64,000 bases of DNA from Streptococcus oralis (GCF_022749195.1 NZ_CP094226.1:956001-1020000), one strand, 5' to 3'; shown: positions 54,196 through 63,418, counted from the stretch's first letter. Made by a program: numbers and translations. Notes: generated from the sequence alone by a model not told the origin.

Positions 54196-54619
54196 AGCAC
54201 ATTTTGTTCAACATGTCGACCCTGATTTGGTGACGTCCACCGTCGTATTTCCCGTTAACAAATCCTTTAGCAATATTTTTAGCCAATTCATCACCAACAA
54301 GTTGTGCACCCATAGTGATCATACGTGAGTTGTTGTGTCCACGAGTCATATATGCTGAACGTTCATCTGAAACTTCTGCAGCAACCATTCCTTTGATTTT
54401 AGTTGCGACCATGAATGGACCAGCTCCATAAGCATCAATCACGATACCAAGGTTTTGTTCTTCTTTGTTTACTTCCGCAGCAACGGCAAGAGTCACATCA
54501 ACAAAGTCTTGACCTTCAGCTGTAACATCCACAACGTGGAAGTTTTCTTTTTCCAAGAAGTCTTTCACAACTTCTTTCAATCTCAAACCTGCAGCATCTG
54601 CACCGATAACAATAGACAT
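54194..54619 (-). CDS. lacA: galactose-6-phosphate isomerase subunit LacA
   Basis: Partner of LacB in the isomerase. The 141-residue protein has the family N-terminus [20 protein letters not shown] and the [14 protein letters not shown] region where LacB has its catalytic cysteine. First gene of lacABCD. The stop codon is formed at the junction with the BOX element. AAAGGAG precedes the ATG. Confidence 0.95.
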   Translation of the reverse strand: MSIVIGADAAGLRLKEVVKDFLEKENFHVVDVTAEGQDFVDVTLAVAAEVNKEEQNLGIVIDAYGAGPFMVATKIKGMVAAEVSDERSAYMTRGHNNSRMITMGAQLVGDELAKNIAKGFVNGKYDGGRHQIRVDMLNKMC

Positions 54620-54810
54620 ATTGTATACTCCTTTTTATTTTTCTAGGCTAGTAAAGACTTTTATAGTTAGCAGTTTACCTACAAAAGACTTTCTAGCAGT
54701 TTATTGACAAATTTGATTGAATGAGATGAATATCACCTTATCCAAGTCCAGGAAATCAAGTTCCTAGAAAAAAACTTTCTCTGCGATAGAGAATATAACA
54801 AGCGATTATT

Positions 54811-54845
54811 TGTTTGTTACAAACATCATTTGTTGTTTACAAACA
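54811..54845 (-). promoter_or_regulatory. two candidate LacR operators before lacA
   Basis: TGTTTGTTACAAACA (54811-54825, perfect palindrome around a central base) and TGTTGTTTACAAACA (54831-54845) are exactly 20 bases apart, two helical turns. They directly follow the -10, where a repressor would block the start. A further TGTTTGT half lies above the -35. Confidence 0.65.
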
Positions 54846-54847
54846 TA

Positions 54848-54876
54848 ATATACTCCTATTTATAGAAAAAGTCAAC
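54848..54876 (-). promoter_or_regulatory. lacABCD promoter
   Basis: TTGACT (54871-54876), 17 bases and TATATT (54848-54853), giving a leader of about 220 bases. The remaining 54620-54810 holds nothing else that I can support. Confidence 0.72.
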
Positions 54877-54905
54877 AGTAAATGTTTGTTTTTGTGGTTT
54901 TTTAT

Positions 54906-55802
54906 CTAAAATATTTCAATATCAAAGCCAATCTGATCTACTTGACCAGGTTCTAGGAGACGAACGTTTTTCTTATCTTCTAAATGATCTCCTTCTTCAA
55001 GAGATGTTGACAAGCCAGACCATGGTTCAAACGCAATGAAAGGTCCCTTATTCAAAGTTGACCAGATAATGAGATTTGAAAACTCTTGGAAGTGTACTTT
55101 TAATCCCTTCTCATGCTTACGAGAACGAAGGGCAATTGTTCTGGATTGCAACTCATCCAAAGTCACTGCATCAAGACTAAACAGATCGTAACTGAGATCC
55201 ACTTCCTTTTGTGAATCCAACCATGGACTTCTATCTTGAAAGTCTAACATGCCAGTTTCTGGGAAAGGACGGGGAACAGAGCAAGTCTCTTCTTTCTCAA
55301 ACTCTAAATAGTAATCTTCATAAGTTTCGCCATCTAGCAGAGGGCAATTAAAGCCTGGATGTCCACCAATAAAGTATGGCATGACCTTGCTAGTTTCTTT
55401 ATTGAAGACTTTGTATTGAGTACGAACAGTCTTGCCGGTCACTAGATAAGTGATTTCAAGACGGAAATGATAAGGGTAGTTTTGATAAGTATTCTCATCA
55501 TCTTCGATAGCAAACGTTACGCTGTTTTCTGTTTGATCAACCAACTCAAATTCTTTTTTACGGACCAAACCATGGCGAGGAATGTTTCCTTTCGTCTCCG
55601 TTCCATCTGCATGACTGTAGAAGGCTGTATCTTCTCTTAAAGAGCCGCAGATTGGAAAAAGTACAGGCGCTTGTCCACTCCAGTAAGTGGCATCTCCTTG
55701 CCACAGATACTCAATGCCTTCTCGATCCTTGATCGACGACAAGGCGCCACCTAGAGTTTTAAACTGGACCGTTAACTGATCTGATTTTATTTCAATTACC
55801 AT
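54906..55802 (-). CDS. lacX: aldose 1-epimerase family protein LacX
   Basis: A 298-residue galactose mutarotase-like protein of the LacX branch. Probable catalytic residues are the histidines in GNIPRHGLVR (near 79-82) and GGHPGFNCPL (near 150) and a late glutamate in AFEPWSG. It may interconvert anomers of galactose or its phosphate; LacX itself is not well characterised. Start 55802 follows GGAG. It lies between the PTS terminator and lacA's promoter and joins the PTS operon to lacABCD. Confidence 0.85.
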   Translation of the reverse strand: MVIEIKSDQLTVQFKTLGGALSSIKDREGIEYLWQGDATYWSGQAPVLFPICGSLREDTAFYSHADGTETKGNIPRHGLVRKKEFELVDQTENSVTFAIEDDENTYQNYPYHFRLEITYLVTGKTVRTQYKVFNKETSKVMPYFIGGHPGFNCPLLDGETYEDYYLEFEKEETCSVPRPFPETGMLDFQDRSPWLDSQKEVDLSYDLFSLDAVTLDELQSRTIALRSRKHEKGLKVHFQEFSNLIIWSTLNKGPFIAFEPWSGLSTSLEEGDHLEDKKNVRLLEPGQVDQIGFDIEIF

Positions 55803-55834
55803 AATATTCTCCAACTATTTTTAGATCTTTATAT

Positions 55835-55884
55835 AAAAAACTAGGTTGCCACTCCCAATGTAGGAAATTAACAACCTAGTTTTC
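55835..55884 (-). terminator. terminator between the PTS genes and lacX
   Basis: On the minus strand AAAACTAGGTTG and CAACCTAGTTTTTTATA form a 12-base stem. Read-through would be needed for lacX unless it has its own start, which I did not find. Confidence 0.68.
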
Positions 55885-55909
55885 ACAATTTACATTTTAT
55901 AGGAGCGAA

Positions 55910-57385
55910 TTATTTAGCATTTGCTGCGTATTCTTCGTTACGTTTGATCATTTGTTTTCTATACCAAGCAAAGATACCTACATAGAATACAAGGAAGACT
56001 GCTGCACCAAGGATTGCTTTGATATCACCTGTTGTAGCATTACCGATTGCCCAACCAAATAGTTTTTCAATTGGTCCTTCAAGAGTTGAGTGGGTAATCA
56101 ATTGAGTTTGGCTCACACCTTCTGGGAAGGCACCTACACCTTTAGCAAGTTCTGTTGCGAATGGTGCGATAAGAGTACCAGAAAGAAGGAAGAGAGGCAA
56201 CAAGAGTGTTCCGAAGATAATCATACGGAGCAATTTACCACGTGTAACAACCAAGAGAGCTGGAGTTACACCCATAGCGATGATACCTGCAAGTGGCAAG
56301 ATACCATTTCCGACGTTTGAAAGAAGCACAGCTTCTACTAGCATGATTGGAGCAAGTACGTTAGCACAAGCCCAGATTTCAGCACGACCAGCGATGAAAG
56401 GCCAGTCAAGACCGATGTTGAATTTACGTCCTTGAAGACGTTTAGTAGCAACGTTTGTAATACCTTGTGAAAGTGGTTCTACGGCTGCGATGAACCATGA
56501 TCCGATAAGTGAGAAGAGTTCCAAAGCTACACCGGCTGTCAAACCAAGAGACAACCAACCTTTAATAACAAGTTCCCATGAGGAAGCATCTTCTACTCCA
56601 GCAACTGGGTGTGGAGTCCCCATCAAACCAATAACAATACCAAGGATGAAACCGATGAAGAATTTAGAACCCCAGAAACCGATTTTTTTGTTTAATTTTG
56701 CAGCGTCAAAGTCATATTTATCGAGACCAGGCAATACTTTATCAAAGATTTTATCCAAGACCATGATAACTGGGTTCATCATGTAGTTCATGTGAGTTGA
56801 AGTCATTGGTGATGAACTTGGTGCATTAAGAAGGTCGTCGAAAGTTGGTTTCATCAAATCAGAGTTGATGATTTTCAAAATACCTACAAGGACAACTGCT
56901 GCAGTTGCGATGAAGAGTGAAACCCCTTGGCTTACACCGTTGTTGTCTGCATACCATTTAATCAAAAGACCAGTGATTGACAAGTGCCAGATATCGAAGA
57001 TATCGACGTCAAGTGTATCTGTTTTCTTCATTGCAAGCATCACAATGTTGACAATCAACATTACAAGCAAGAAGTAAAGTGTCCATGCAGAACCCCAAGT
57101 GATAGTTGCAAGTGGTGCCCAACCAACGTCGGTGATGTTCAATTGGATACCAGTGTTTTCAACGAATTTCGCAAGTGATGCTGAGAAAGCTCCGTTAAGC
57201 ATACCGATGATAGCACCGATACCAGTAAGGGCGATGGCAAGTTTGATACCACCTTCAAGTGCTTTGGAGAATTTCACTCCAAAAAGTAGGGCCAATACTG
57301 TCAAAATGATCAGCATGATGATAGGGCCACCCATAGCCAAGATAGGTTTGAAGATATCGTTGGCCAGATTGATAATGACATCCAT
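55910..57385 (-). CDS. galactitol-family PTS enzyme IIC
   Basis: A polytopic transporter of 491 residues with about ten hydrophobic segments, of the galactitol (GatC/SgcC) PTS family. Visible patterns include GAIIGMLNGAFSASLAKFVENTG (in parts), DVGWAPLATITWGSAW and VVTRGKLLRMIIFG. With the IIA and IIB genes just upstream it forms a full permease. Position next to lacX and the tagatose pathway genes suggests galactose as substrate, as reported for similar clusters in oral streptococci; galactitol cannot be excluded. Confidence 0.88.
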   Translation of the reverse strand: MDVIINLANDIFKPILAMGGPIIMLIILTVLALLFGVKFSKALEGGIKLAIALTGIGAIIGMLNGAFSASLAKFVENTGIQLNITDVGWAPLATITWGSAWTLYFLLVMLIVNIVMLAMKKTDTLDVDIFDIWHLSITGLLIKWYADNNGVSQGVSLFIATAAVVLVGILKIINSDLMKPTFDDLLNAPSSSPMTSTHMNYMMNPVIMVLDKIFDKVLPGLDKYDFDAAKLNKKIGFWGSKFFIGFILGIVIGLMGTPHPVAGVEDASSWELVIKGWLSLGLTAGVALELFSLIGSWFIAAVEPLSQGITNVATKRLQGRKFNIGLDWPFIAGRAEIWACANVLAPIMLVEAVLLSNVGNGILPLAGIIAMGVTPALLVVTRGKLLRMIIFGTLLLPLFLLSGTLIAPFATELAKGVGAFPEGVSQTQLITHSTLEGPIEKLFGWAIGNATTGDIKAILGAAVFLVFYVGIFAWYRKQMIKRNEEYAANAK

Positions 57386-57440
57386 AATAGTTCCTCCCGT
57401 TTTTTTTAGTTATATGAATGTTAACAAGATAAAGAATAAA

Positions 57441-57746
57441 TTAGCTTAGTCCGTGTTCTTTGATAGCTGCTTCAATATTGTCAAATACTGGAGCGCTCAT
57501 TGCTGGAATACGGAACAAGATTGGTCCAGCTTCAATTACTGGAATACCAGGTTCAAAACCAAGGTCAGTTGCAGCGATTGGTGTAAAGATATCGTAGCCC
57601 TTGATAAGGTCTTCGTTTACATCTTTAACCATGACTGCATCACAGTGAACATCATAACCACGGTTTGAAAGTTCTTCTTCTAGAGCACTTTTAATTTGGT
57701 GACTTGAGTTAACACCTGCACCGCAGGCAGCAAGAATTTTAATCAT
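57441..57746 (-). CDS. galactitol-family PTS enzyme IIB
   Basis: A 101-residue phosphocarrier domain. The phosphorylated cysteine is in ILAACGAGVNSSHQIKSAL (Cys near 8). It receives phosphate from the IIA protein and gives it to the sugar bound by IIC. GGAGGAAAT precedes the start. Confidence 0.9.
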   Translation of the reverse strand: MIKILAACGAGVNSSHQIKSALEEELSNRGYDVHCDAVMVKDVNEDLIKGYDIFTPIAATDLGFEPGIPVIEAGPILFRIPAMSAPVFDNIEAAIKEHGLS

Positions 57747-57783
57747 TTGGATTTCCTCCGATTTTATTTTTTAATAGACAAGA

Positions 57784-58260
57784 TTAAGCGGTTGCTTCGG
57801 AAATGTAAGCATAAAGTTTTTCTGGTTCGGAAATTTTTGATAGATCTTCCAGATGTCCATTTCCTGTGAAAAAGTCCATCAACTGAGCCAGAATATTTGT
57901 TTGACTTGAACTTGAGTTGTTAATGATAAAGAAGAGTAGGGATACTTCTACTTCCTTATCAGGAGCAATCATATTGTGAAAAGTTACTGGTTTTTCTAAT
58001 CGAACAACCACCACTTTCTCAGCTAGATTATGAACAATATCTGTATGAGGAATCGCTACATTTGGCAAGTCCTTTCCTAGAAATTCCATATCTAAACCAG
58101 TTGGAAATGACTTTTCACGCGTGATCAAGGCTTCACGATAAGTTGGAGTGACAATTTCTCGTTCTTCCAACAAGCTTGCTACCTGATCAAAGAGTTGTTC
58201 TTGATTATCCGCTTCTAAGCAAAACACCAGGTTTTTGTCAAAGAAATGATCTAATCCCAT
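57784..58260 (-). CDS. PTS enzyme IIA, fructose/mannitol-type fold
   Basis: A 158-residue IIA protein of the PTS_EIIA_2 fold that serves galactitol-family permeases. The phosphorylated histidine is in LPNVAIPHTDIVHN (near 72). First gene of the three-gene operon, whose promoter carries a perfect cre site. GAAGGGAAAA precedes the ATG. Confidence 0.9.
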   Translation of the reverse strand: MGLDHFFDKNLVFCLEADNQEQLFDQVASLLEEREIVTPTYREALITREKSFPTGLDMEFLGKDLPNVAIPHTDIVHNLAEKVVVVRLEKPVTFHNMIAPDKEVEVSLLFFIINNSSSSQTNILAQLMDFFTGNGHLEDLSKISEPEKLYAYISEATA

Positions 58261-58297
58261 AACATTTTCCCTTCTTTCAATTATCTTTTATGCTATA

Positions 58298-58326
58298 AGT
58301 ATAACACTATATGAAATCGTTGTCAA
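58298..58326 (-). promoter_or_regulatory. PTS operon promoter
   Basis: TTGACA (58321-58326), 17 bases and TATACT (58298-58303), about 35 bases before the IIA gene. Confidence 0.78.
58312..58325. promoter_or_regulatory. cre site (CcpA) on the PTS promoter
   Basis: TGAAATCGTTGTCA fits all defined positions of the cre consensus TGWAANCGNTNWCA. It overlaps the -35 and the spacer, so CcpA with HPr-Ser46-P would repress the operon when glucose is present. Confidence 0.78.
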
Positions 58327-58327
58327 T

Positions 58328-58374
58328 AATTTTTGTTTTATTTTGTTCATTTTTTTGTAATTTTTGTTTTATTT
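58328..58374. repeat. two 16-bp direct repeats upstream of the PTS promoter
   Basis: AATTTTTGTTTTATTT occurs at 58328-58343 and again, without mismatch, at 58359-58374, 31 bases apart (three helical turns). The first copy extends into the 17-base motif shared with the lacR promoter (58331-58347). Likely binding sites of a DeoR-family regulator such as LacR. Confidence 0.6.
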
Positions 58375-58416
58375 AAAGAATACAATCAATATCAAACATT
58401 CTTGTTATAAAATCCA

Positions 58417-58443
58417 CAAAAAAAGAAGGCCCAAGCCTTCTTC
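58417..58443 (-). terminator. terminator of the lic1 operon
   Basis: AGAAGGC and GCCTTCT form a seven-base stem with a short loop, followed on the minus strand by TTTTTTG. Confidence 0.8.
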
Positions 58444-58450
58444 TCTTTCC

Positions 58451-59140
58451 TTACTTAATAGTAGATAAAATCTCTTCTAACTTATGGTAATCTTTTACAC
58501 TATCAATTTCATAGATGCTATTTCCTTCTAATTCTTCGACATAGACATCCAATTCTTTGATATTATCCTTAACCATGTTGTCCCAGTAGAGATCAACAAA
58601 TTCACCACTTTCGTAAGCTTTGTCAATAAAGCCAACAATCTTCTCTGCAGTTGGAGCATCCCAGAATGATACACCACTCAAAATACGGCCTGCCTTACTG
58701 TCAACAATGATATCTTGAACCTTATAGTCATCACCATAAACTAGGAACCATTCGTTTGTACAATCTTCACGATAAACACTGAAATACGTAGAACGTTCTA
58801 GATCATTTCTAAACATATTCTTGAAGAGGTAGTTATCCGCATCAATGACATAGCTGTTAGCCAAATCTTCTTTTACTAGATAAAGTGAGTAAAAGTTATT
58901 GTAATCAGCATACTTGTCGTTAAAGACCAAACGGACACCATATTTTTCTTTTAGGTAGTCAAATTGTTCTTTGAGGTAACCGACAACGATGATAATCTCA
59001 TCAATTCCTCTCTCTTTCAAAAACTCGATTTGGTATTCTACCAAGGGTTTTTGATTAACCTTAACCAAAGCTTTTGGGGTATTTTCAGTCATAGGGCGTA
59101 GACGAGTTCCTAAGCCCGCTGCTAAAATAATCGCTTTCAC
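58451..59140 (-). CDS. licC: choline-phosphate cytidylyltransferase LicC
   Basis: Activates phosphocholine with CTP to CDP-choline, the donor for decorating teichoic acids. A nucleotidyltransferase of 229 residues with the signature ILAAGLGTRLRPMTENTPKA (near 5-24), the sugar-type metal Asp in YVIDADNYLF and FWDAPTAEKI late in the chain. The start is GTG with GGAG before it. Last gene of the operon. Confidence 0.95.
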   Translation of the reverse strand: MKAIILAAGLGTRLRPMTENTPKALVKVNQKPLVEYQIEFLKERGIDEIIIVVGYLKEQFDYLKEKYGVRLVFNDKYADYNNFYSLYLVKEDLANSYVIDADNYLFKNMFRNDLERSTYFSVYREDCTNEWFLVYGDDYKVQDIIVDSKAGRILSGVSFWDAPTAEKIVGFIDKAYESGEFVDLYWDNMVKDNIKELDVYVEELEGNSIYEIDSVKDYHKLEEILSTIK

Positions 59141-59151
59141 ACGAATCTCCT

Positions 59152-60030
59152 TTATTCTTTAATAATAATATAAACACCAGCCATAACAATAAGTGAAGTG
59201 ATGATTGTCAGCATATCTAGCGGTGCACCCAAGAAAATAACTGCAAATAAGACAGTCCAGACTACATAGCTAACATTCAAACCTGTTGCTTTCGCAGGTT
59301 GCAAGCGATTAATGGCGATATAATAAGCTAAGTAGGAAATCATATTAAAGGCCGCAAAGACAAGCAAGAGGCCGAATAATTGCCCATCTGCCACTTCTGC
59401 AAACGAATGGTGAGAAAAGAGCACAATCACAAGATAGGACAAGAATGAGGTTACTTGTCGAATTAACAAGGCTTCAATTTCACTTAAATCACTTTCCATA
59501 GCATAGGAGCTGAGAACACTTTCACTCCCCCAGGCAATGGCACAGATAAGGGCACAAAGAATCCCAATGTAAAACGAGTTAACTTGTTCAACTTTGTAGG
59601 TTTGAGCAATGATCGCTGCAATAATCAAGAAAACACCGAATACTGTATTCTTTGAAACCTTGTGTTTCAAAATGAAGAAGGCTAGTAAAACTGAAACTGC
59701 TGGGTAAATAGCCGATACAGATGAAGCTAGAGAACTACCAATATATTTAACCGCATAAAGATTGGCCTGCATACCAATAGGTCCTGCTAGTAAAGCTCCG
59801 ATAATTACACTTACATTTCGAATATTTAAGAAAATCGAGAGACGAACTTTTCTTTCTTTTACCAAAAGAAAAGCTAACAAGATAAAGATACTCAAGAAAT
59901 CATGAGCGGCAGCCACAACAAAAGGCGAAAGATTTGTAAAAATTGAAAAGATATAAGCACTAATTGTTAGACCTAATCCCCAGAAGATACCAGAGAGCAG
60001 ACCAAAGGAAACACCATTTTTATTCTTCAT
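59152..60030 (-). CDS. licB: choline transporter LicB
   Basis: A DMT-superfamily permease of 292 residues with about ten hydrophobic segments in two EamA-like halves. LicB brings choline into the cell for phosphorylation by LicA. The motif FWGLGLTISAYIFS lies near the N-terminus. The start at 60030 is directly preceded by GGAGG, which is made by the last codons of licA, so the two genes are coupled. Confidence 0.93.
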   Translation of the reverse strand: MKNKNGVSFGLLSGIFWGLGLTISAYIFSIFTNLSPFVVAAAHDFLSIFILLAFLLVKERKVRLSIFLNIRNVSVIIGALLAGPIGMQANLYAVKYIGSSLASSVSAIYPAVSVLLAFFILKHKVSKNTVFGVFLIIAAIIAQTYKVEQVNSFYIGILCALICAIAWGSESVLSSYAMESDLSEIEALLIRQVTSFLSYLVIVLFSHHSFAEVADGQLFGLLLVFAAFNMISYLAYYIAINRLQPAKATGLNVSYVVWTVLFAVIFLGAPLDMLTIITSLIVMAGVYIIIKE

Positions 60031-60031
60031 C

Positions 60032-60889
60032 CTAACCTCCATAATAAGTCAAACCTTCGACAGCTCTTTGGTAACGATTGACACCGTAATCTCCAAAATC
60101 AGCCCCTTGAGCTTCTTTGTACACTGTCCACAAACTCCAGATAGTATCTTGCAAGATTTTATAGATACGAATCTTCTCACGTGATACAGGCGTTTTGTCA
60201 CTTTCATAGTAGGAAAGGAAATCATCTTCCTCTTGCTTTGTAAATTCAGACTCTAAGAAAAGAGCTGCCAAATCCCACATCGGGTCATTCATAGAAGAGT
60301 ATTCCCAGTCAATCAAATACAAACGACCTTGTGGTGACTCGATAAAGTTTTCTGGTACCAAATCGATGTGACAGGACTTTCTATCAACACCCAAATCAGC
60401 CAATCTCTTTTCTAGTGAAAATACATCTTTTCTTACAGCTTCATAGTTTTCATAAGGGATAGGTCCCTCAATCAAGGATTCATATTTGCTGATTTCCTCA
60501 AAAGGAGCAAATTCTCCTCTTAATTCTTTCCCTGAAGCGTGGATGGTTTGTAAAATTGGTGCAATCTTTTCAAACTTGGACTTAATTGATGTTGAATCAA
60601 GAGTTACTGCTGATTCGATGTATTCATTTACTTTGATCCCTGACTCAATATCAAAGAGATAATTTTTAACATCTAAATCTAAATCCTCTAAAAGTTCAAG
60701 ATTATACTTTTCATTTTGACGATTGATGAGTTTTTCAGTCCCTTTACCAAAAAATTTCACAATATACTGTTTGTTGGTTGTTTTAACCAAATAGTTCTGA
60801 TTGGTCATGCCTCCCAGTTGTTCAACACTGAGTACTTCCTCTTCATCAGATAGTAAAGAAGAAATTTTTTCTTTGATGAGTTTCTCCAC
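60032..60889 (-). CDS. licA: choline kinase LicA (Pck)
   Basis: Phosphorylates choline. A kinase-like protein of 285 residues with the aminoglycoside-phosphotransferase/choline kinase pattern: nucleotide-binding N-lobe (GGMTNQNYLVKT near 25-36), the catalytic loop CHIDLVPENFI (near 178-188) and the metal-binding IDWEYSSMNDP (near 198-208). The start codon is GTG, supported by GGAGG eight bases upstream. Confidence 0.94.
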   Translation of the reverse strand: MEKLIKEKISSLLSDEEEVLSVEQLGGMTNQNYLVKTTNKQYIVKFFGKGTEKLINRQNEKYNLELLEDLDLDVKNYLFDIESGIKVNEYIESAVTLDSTSIKSKFEKIAPILQTIHASGKELRGEFAPFEEISKYESLIEGPIPYENYEAVRKDVFSLEKRLADLGVDRKSCHIDLVPENFIESPQGRLYLIDWEYSSMNDPMWDLAALFLESEFTKQEEDDFLSYYESDKTPVSREKIRIYKILQDTIWSLWTVYKEAQGADFGDYGVNRYQRAVEGLTYYGG

Positions 60890-60905
60890 AATTAACCTCC
60901 ATCTT

Positions 60906-61928
60906 CTACACTTCCCACTTAAATACTGTTTTGAAAGCAGTATTTAGGTCTGTAGCAAAGACACGGTGAATGTCCTTGATTTCTCTCACTGGTTCTTCAA
61001 CATAAAGGATATTCTTCAGACGATTTGCAAACTTTTTAACTTCCATCATTTGAATGGCCTTCTCAAAATCGACGCGTCCTGAGCGAGATGATCCTACTAA
61101 TAACAATCCTTTTTCCAAAGCATCTCGTGTATTGATATTAACCTTGTATTCACTCACTCCCATCATGAGAATCGTTCCCTGTGGACGAATATAGCGAATC
61201 AAGTCATTGATAGCTGGGCCTGTACCATCGCCACCGCAACACTCAAACCCATGATCAAAGGTCAAATCCTCTGGGATATTATCAGTAATATAGCACTCTT
61301 TTGCAAAAGAGAAGAGCTCTAGTTTTTCCCAATGGCGACCAAAGACGATAATCTCTGCTTCTGGCAAGGTATAATTGATAATATTTGCAACAACAAAGGC
61401 CAAACTACCATCTCCGATAACAGCAATGCGCTCTCGCTTACTATGACCAAGATGCAAGAAACGATCCATGGCATGCATACCAACACTCACAAACTCAGTA
61501 ATGGCTGCAACTGTGTCCTCAATGTCATTATAAGACACAACACGATCTTTTGGAAGAGAGACAAATTCTCTCATAAAGCCATCATAACCACTTGATAGGA
61601 AGTAGGTTCCGGTCATGTAGTTCTCGTAGAACTCCTTGTCACTCTGCATAGGCGGTTGATTGGGAATCATAACTACCTTTTGACCGACTTCATAAGTCCC
61701 AGTCGGATCTGAAATAACAGTTCCACAAGACTCATGAATCATGGCCATAGGAAGTTTATTAGCCAATATCTTTGGATCACGCTTCCCTTGATAGTAACGT
61801 TGATCCGCATGACAAACCGCCATATAATTTGGACGAATCAGGATATGATTCTCCTGATCAATATCCTCTTCTTGATATTTTACATTGATAAACTTTGGTT
61901 TGGTCAGTTGATAAATTTGATTAATCAT
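60906..61928 (-). CDS. tarJ: ribulose-5-phosphate reductase TarJ
   Basis: Reduces ribulose-5-phosphate to ribitol-5-phosphate, which TarI then activates. A medium-chain dehydrogenase-like protein of 340 residues with the zinc-binding pattern AVCHADQRYYQGKRD near 37 and HESCGTV near 64, and the NADP-binding IAVIGDGSLAFVVANII. The start at 61928 lies just below the tarI stop; the upstream in-frame ATG is inside tarI and is rejected. Confidence 0.94.
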   Translation of the reverse strand: MINQIYQLTKPKFINVKYQEEDIDQENHILIRPNYMAVCHADQRYYQGKRDPKILANKLPMAMIHESCGTVISDPTGTYEVGQKVVMIPNQPPMQSDKEFYENYMTGTYFLSSGYDGFMREFVSLPKDRVVSYNDIEDTVAAITEFVSVGMHAMDRFLHLGHSKRERIAVIGDGSLAFVVANIINYTLPEAEIIVFGRHWEKLELFSFAKECYITDNIPEDLTFDHGFECCGGDGTGPAINDLIRYIRPQGTILMMGVSEYKVNINTRDALEKGLLLVGSSRSGRVDFEKAIQMMEVKKFANRLKNILYVEEPVREIKDIHRVFATDLNTAFKTVFKWEV

Positions 61929-61932
61929 AGCC

Positions 61933-62640
61933 TTAGTCTTTCTCAATCATGCTTTTCGCGATTTTCAAGTCTGTCACCGTTGTGATTTTAAGGTTTGAAT
62001 ATTCCCCTTTAGCTAGAGCAACATCCTTTCCTTTGATAACAAAAATTTTACATGCATCCGTCAGGATTTCCTTTTCTTGATCAGATAGGGAACCATACAA
62101 ATCCATGAAATCCTTGCAACGGAATGTCTGAGGTGTTTGACCTTGATAGAGGTGAGCACGATTTGGAATATCCGTGATAAACTGACCATTTGTACTTTCA
62201 ACAATGGTATCAACCGCTTCTACTACTGTGTCAACCGCATCATGATCTTGAGCAAGTTTGATATTGTCCTGAATCATGCGAAGTGTGATAAAAGGACGAA
62301 CAGAGTCGTGGGTAACCACGATATCTTCTGGAGTGATTGGACGATAGGCATTAATGGCTTCTATAATCTTCTCGATACTGGTATTGCGATCAGCCCCACC
62401 TTTGGTAATGATGATGCGATCCTTGTGGAGAGAAAGATACTTGTCAACTAGGTCCTCAGCGTGTGACACCCAGTCTCCATGAACTCCAACTACAATTTTT
62501 TCAATACTTGGTTCTAAGACGAATTTTTCAATTGTGTGGATCAAAATAGGTCGATCACCCAACTCCAAGAATTGTTTTGGTAAATTACTGATTCCCATGC
62601 GTGTGCCAGTTCCTCCGGCTAGGATTCCTGCATAGATCAT
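61933..62640 (-). CDS. tarI: ribitol-5-phosphate cytidylyltransferase TarI
   Basis: Makes CDP-ribitol from ribitol-5-phosphate and CTP for teichoic acid synthesis. An IspD/TarI-family enzyme of 235 residues with ILAGGTGTRMGISNLPKQFL (near 6-25), the conserved VTHDSVRPFI (near 108-117) and the late motif NLKITTVTDLKIAKSMI. First gene of the lic1 operon (tarI-tarJ-licA-licB-licC). GGAGAAT precedes the ATG, and TGA-TATAAT (around 62685) may be a second promoter close to the gene. Confidence 0.94.
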   Translation of the reverse strand: MIYAGILAGGTGTRMGISNLPKQFLELGDRPILIHTIEKFVLEPSIEKIVVGVHGDWVSHAEDLVDKYLSLHKDRIIITKGGADRNTSIEKIIEAINAYRPITPEDIVVTHDSVRPFITLRMIQDNIKLAQDHDAVDTVVEAVDTIVESTNGQFITDIPNRAHLYQGQTPQTFRCKDFMDLYGSLSDQEKEILTDACKIFVIKGKDVALAKGEYSNLKITTVTDLKIAKSMIEKD

Positions 62641-62869
62641 TTATATTCTCCTTTAGTTTATTCTAAAAAACTCATTACTATCTATTATATCACAATCTGC
62701 CTCCATCATGAAAAAAAGACAGAGCGTCATTTAGTCTAATCAACACACCATTAAAGGTAAAAAGTGAACAATGTGTTACTAAATCTGGAAAGACTATAAC
62801 AAATTAAGAAATAAAATTAGGTTATCCTCTATATTTTCTGCTTAACGTTCGGTTAACATAGAGTTCTCT

Positions 62870-62902
62870 AGAATATAATAGAATCCTTAAAGAAAACTTA
62901 AA
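62870..62902 (-). promoter_or_regulatory. CiaR-type promoter upstream of the lic1 operon
   Basis: On the minus strand TTTAAG (62897-62902), five bases, TTTAAG (62886-62891), ten bases, TATTCT (62870-62875). This is the direct repeat and spacing of CiaR-activated promoters. The pneumococcal lic operon belongs to the CiaR regulon. It leaves a 230-base leader before tarI. No gene is supported in 62641-63080. Confidence 0.75.
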
Positions 62903-63080
62903 TGAAATTTATTTGTTTCGCAAAGAATACCAGGTGTGCATAGTAAATTTCTTAAAAGTTGTTTAAGGGACTCATTATAAAAGTTCATATATCTAATGAA
63001 TTAAACAAATAATAGACTTTTGCACCTAAAATTGATAAAATAAAAAGGAAAATAATAGAAAAAGGAAACTGTAAACCGCC

Positions 63081-63380
63081 ATGATGAACATGCAAAACAT
63101 GATGCGCCAAGCACAAAAACTTCAAAAACAAATGGAACAGAGCCAAGCAGAACTCGCTGCCATGGAATTTGTTGGAAAATCAGCTCAGGACCTTGTCCAA
63201 GCAACCCTAACTGGAGACAAAAAAGTTGTCAGCATTGACTTCAACCCAGCAGTTGTAGATCCAGAAGATCTCGAAACCCTTTCTGACATGACTGCGCAAG
63301 CAATTAACGCTGCACTTGAACAAATTGATGAAACGACTAAGAAGAAACTAGGAGCTTTCGCTGGAAAATTGCCTTTCTAA
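63081..63380 (+). CDS. YbaB/EbfC-family nucleoid-associated protein
   Basis: A 99-residue DNA-binding protein of the YbaB/EbfC family. The N-terminal helix [19 protein letters not shown], the strand-forming part [20 protein letters not shown] and the C-terminal helix [20 protein letters not shown] follow the family fold. It forms dimers and binds DNA in other bacteria; its streptococcal role is not known. No ideal ribosome site; two ATGs in tandem at 63081. Confidence 0.9.
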   Translation: MMNMQNMMRQAQKLQKQMEQSQAELAAMEFVGKSAQDLVQATLTGDKKVVSIDFNPAVVDPEDLETLSDMTAQAINAALEQIDETTKKKLGAFAGKLPF

Positions 63381-63385
63381 TCCAC

Positions 63386-63418
63386 AAAAAAAGAGAAACA
63401 GATGTTTCTCTTTTTTTA
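63386..63418. terminator. bidirectional terminator between ybaB and the phosphodiesterase gene
   Basis: AAAAAGAGAAACA and TGTTTCTCTTTTTTT form a stem of about 12 pairs with a two-base loop, between convergent genes. Confidence 0.75.

Noticed and set aside
62948..62975. second CiaR box on the plus strand before ybaB
   Set aside because: Only one TTTAAG half is exact; the other (CTTAAA) matches at four of six positions, and no small RNA with typical csRNA stems follows.
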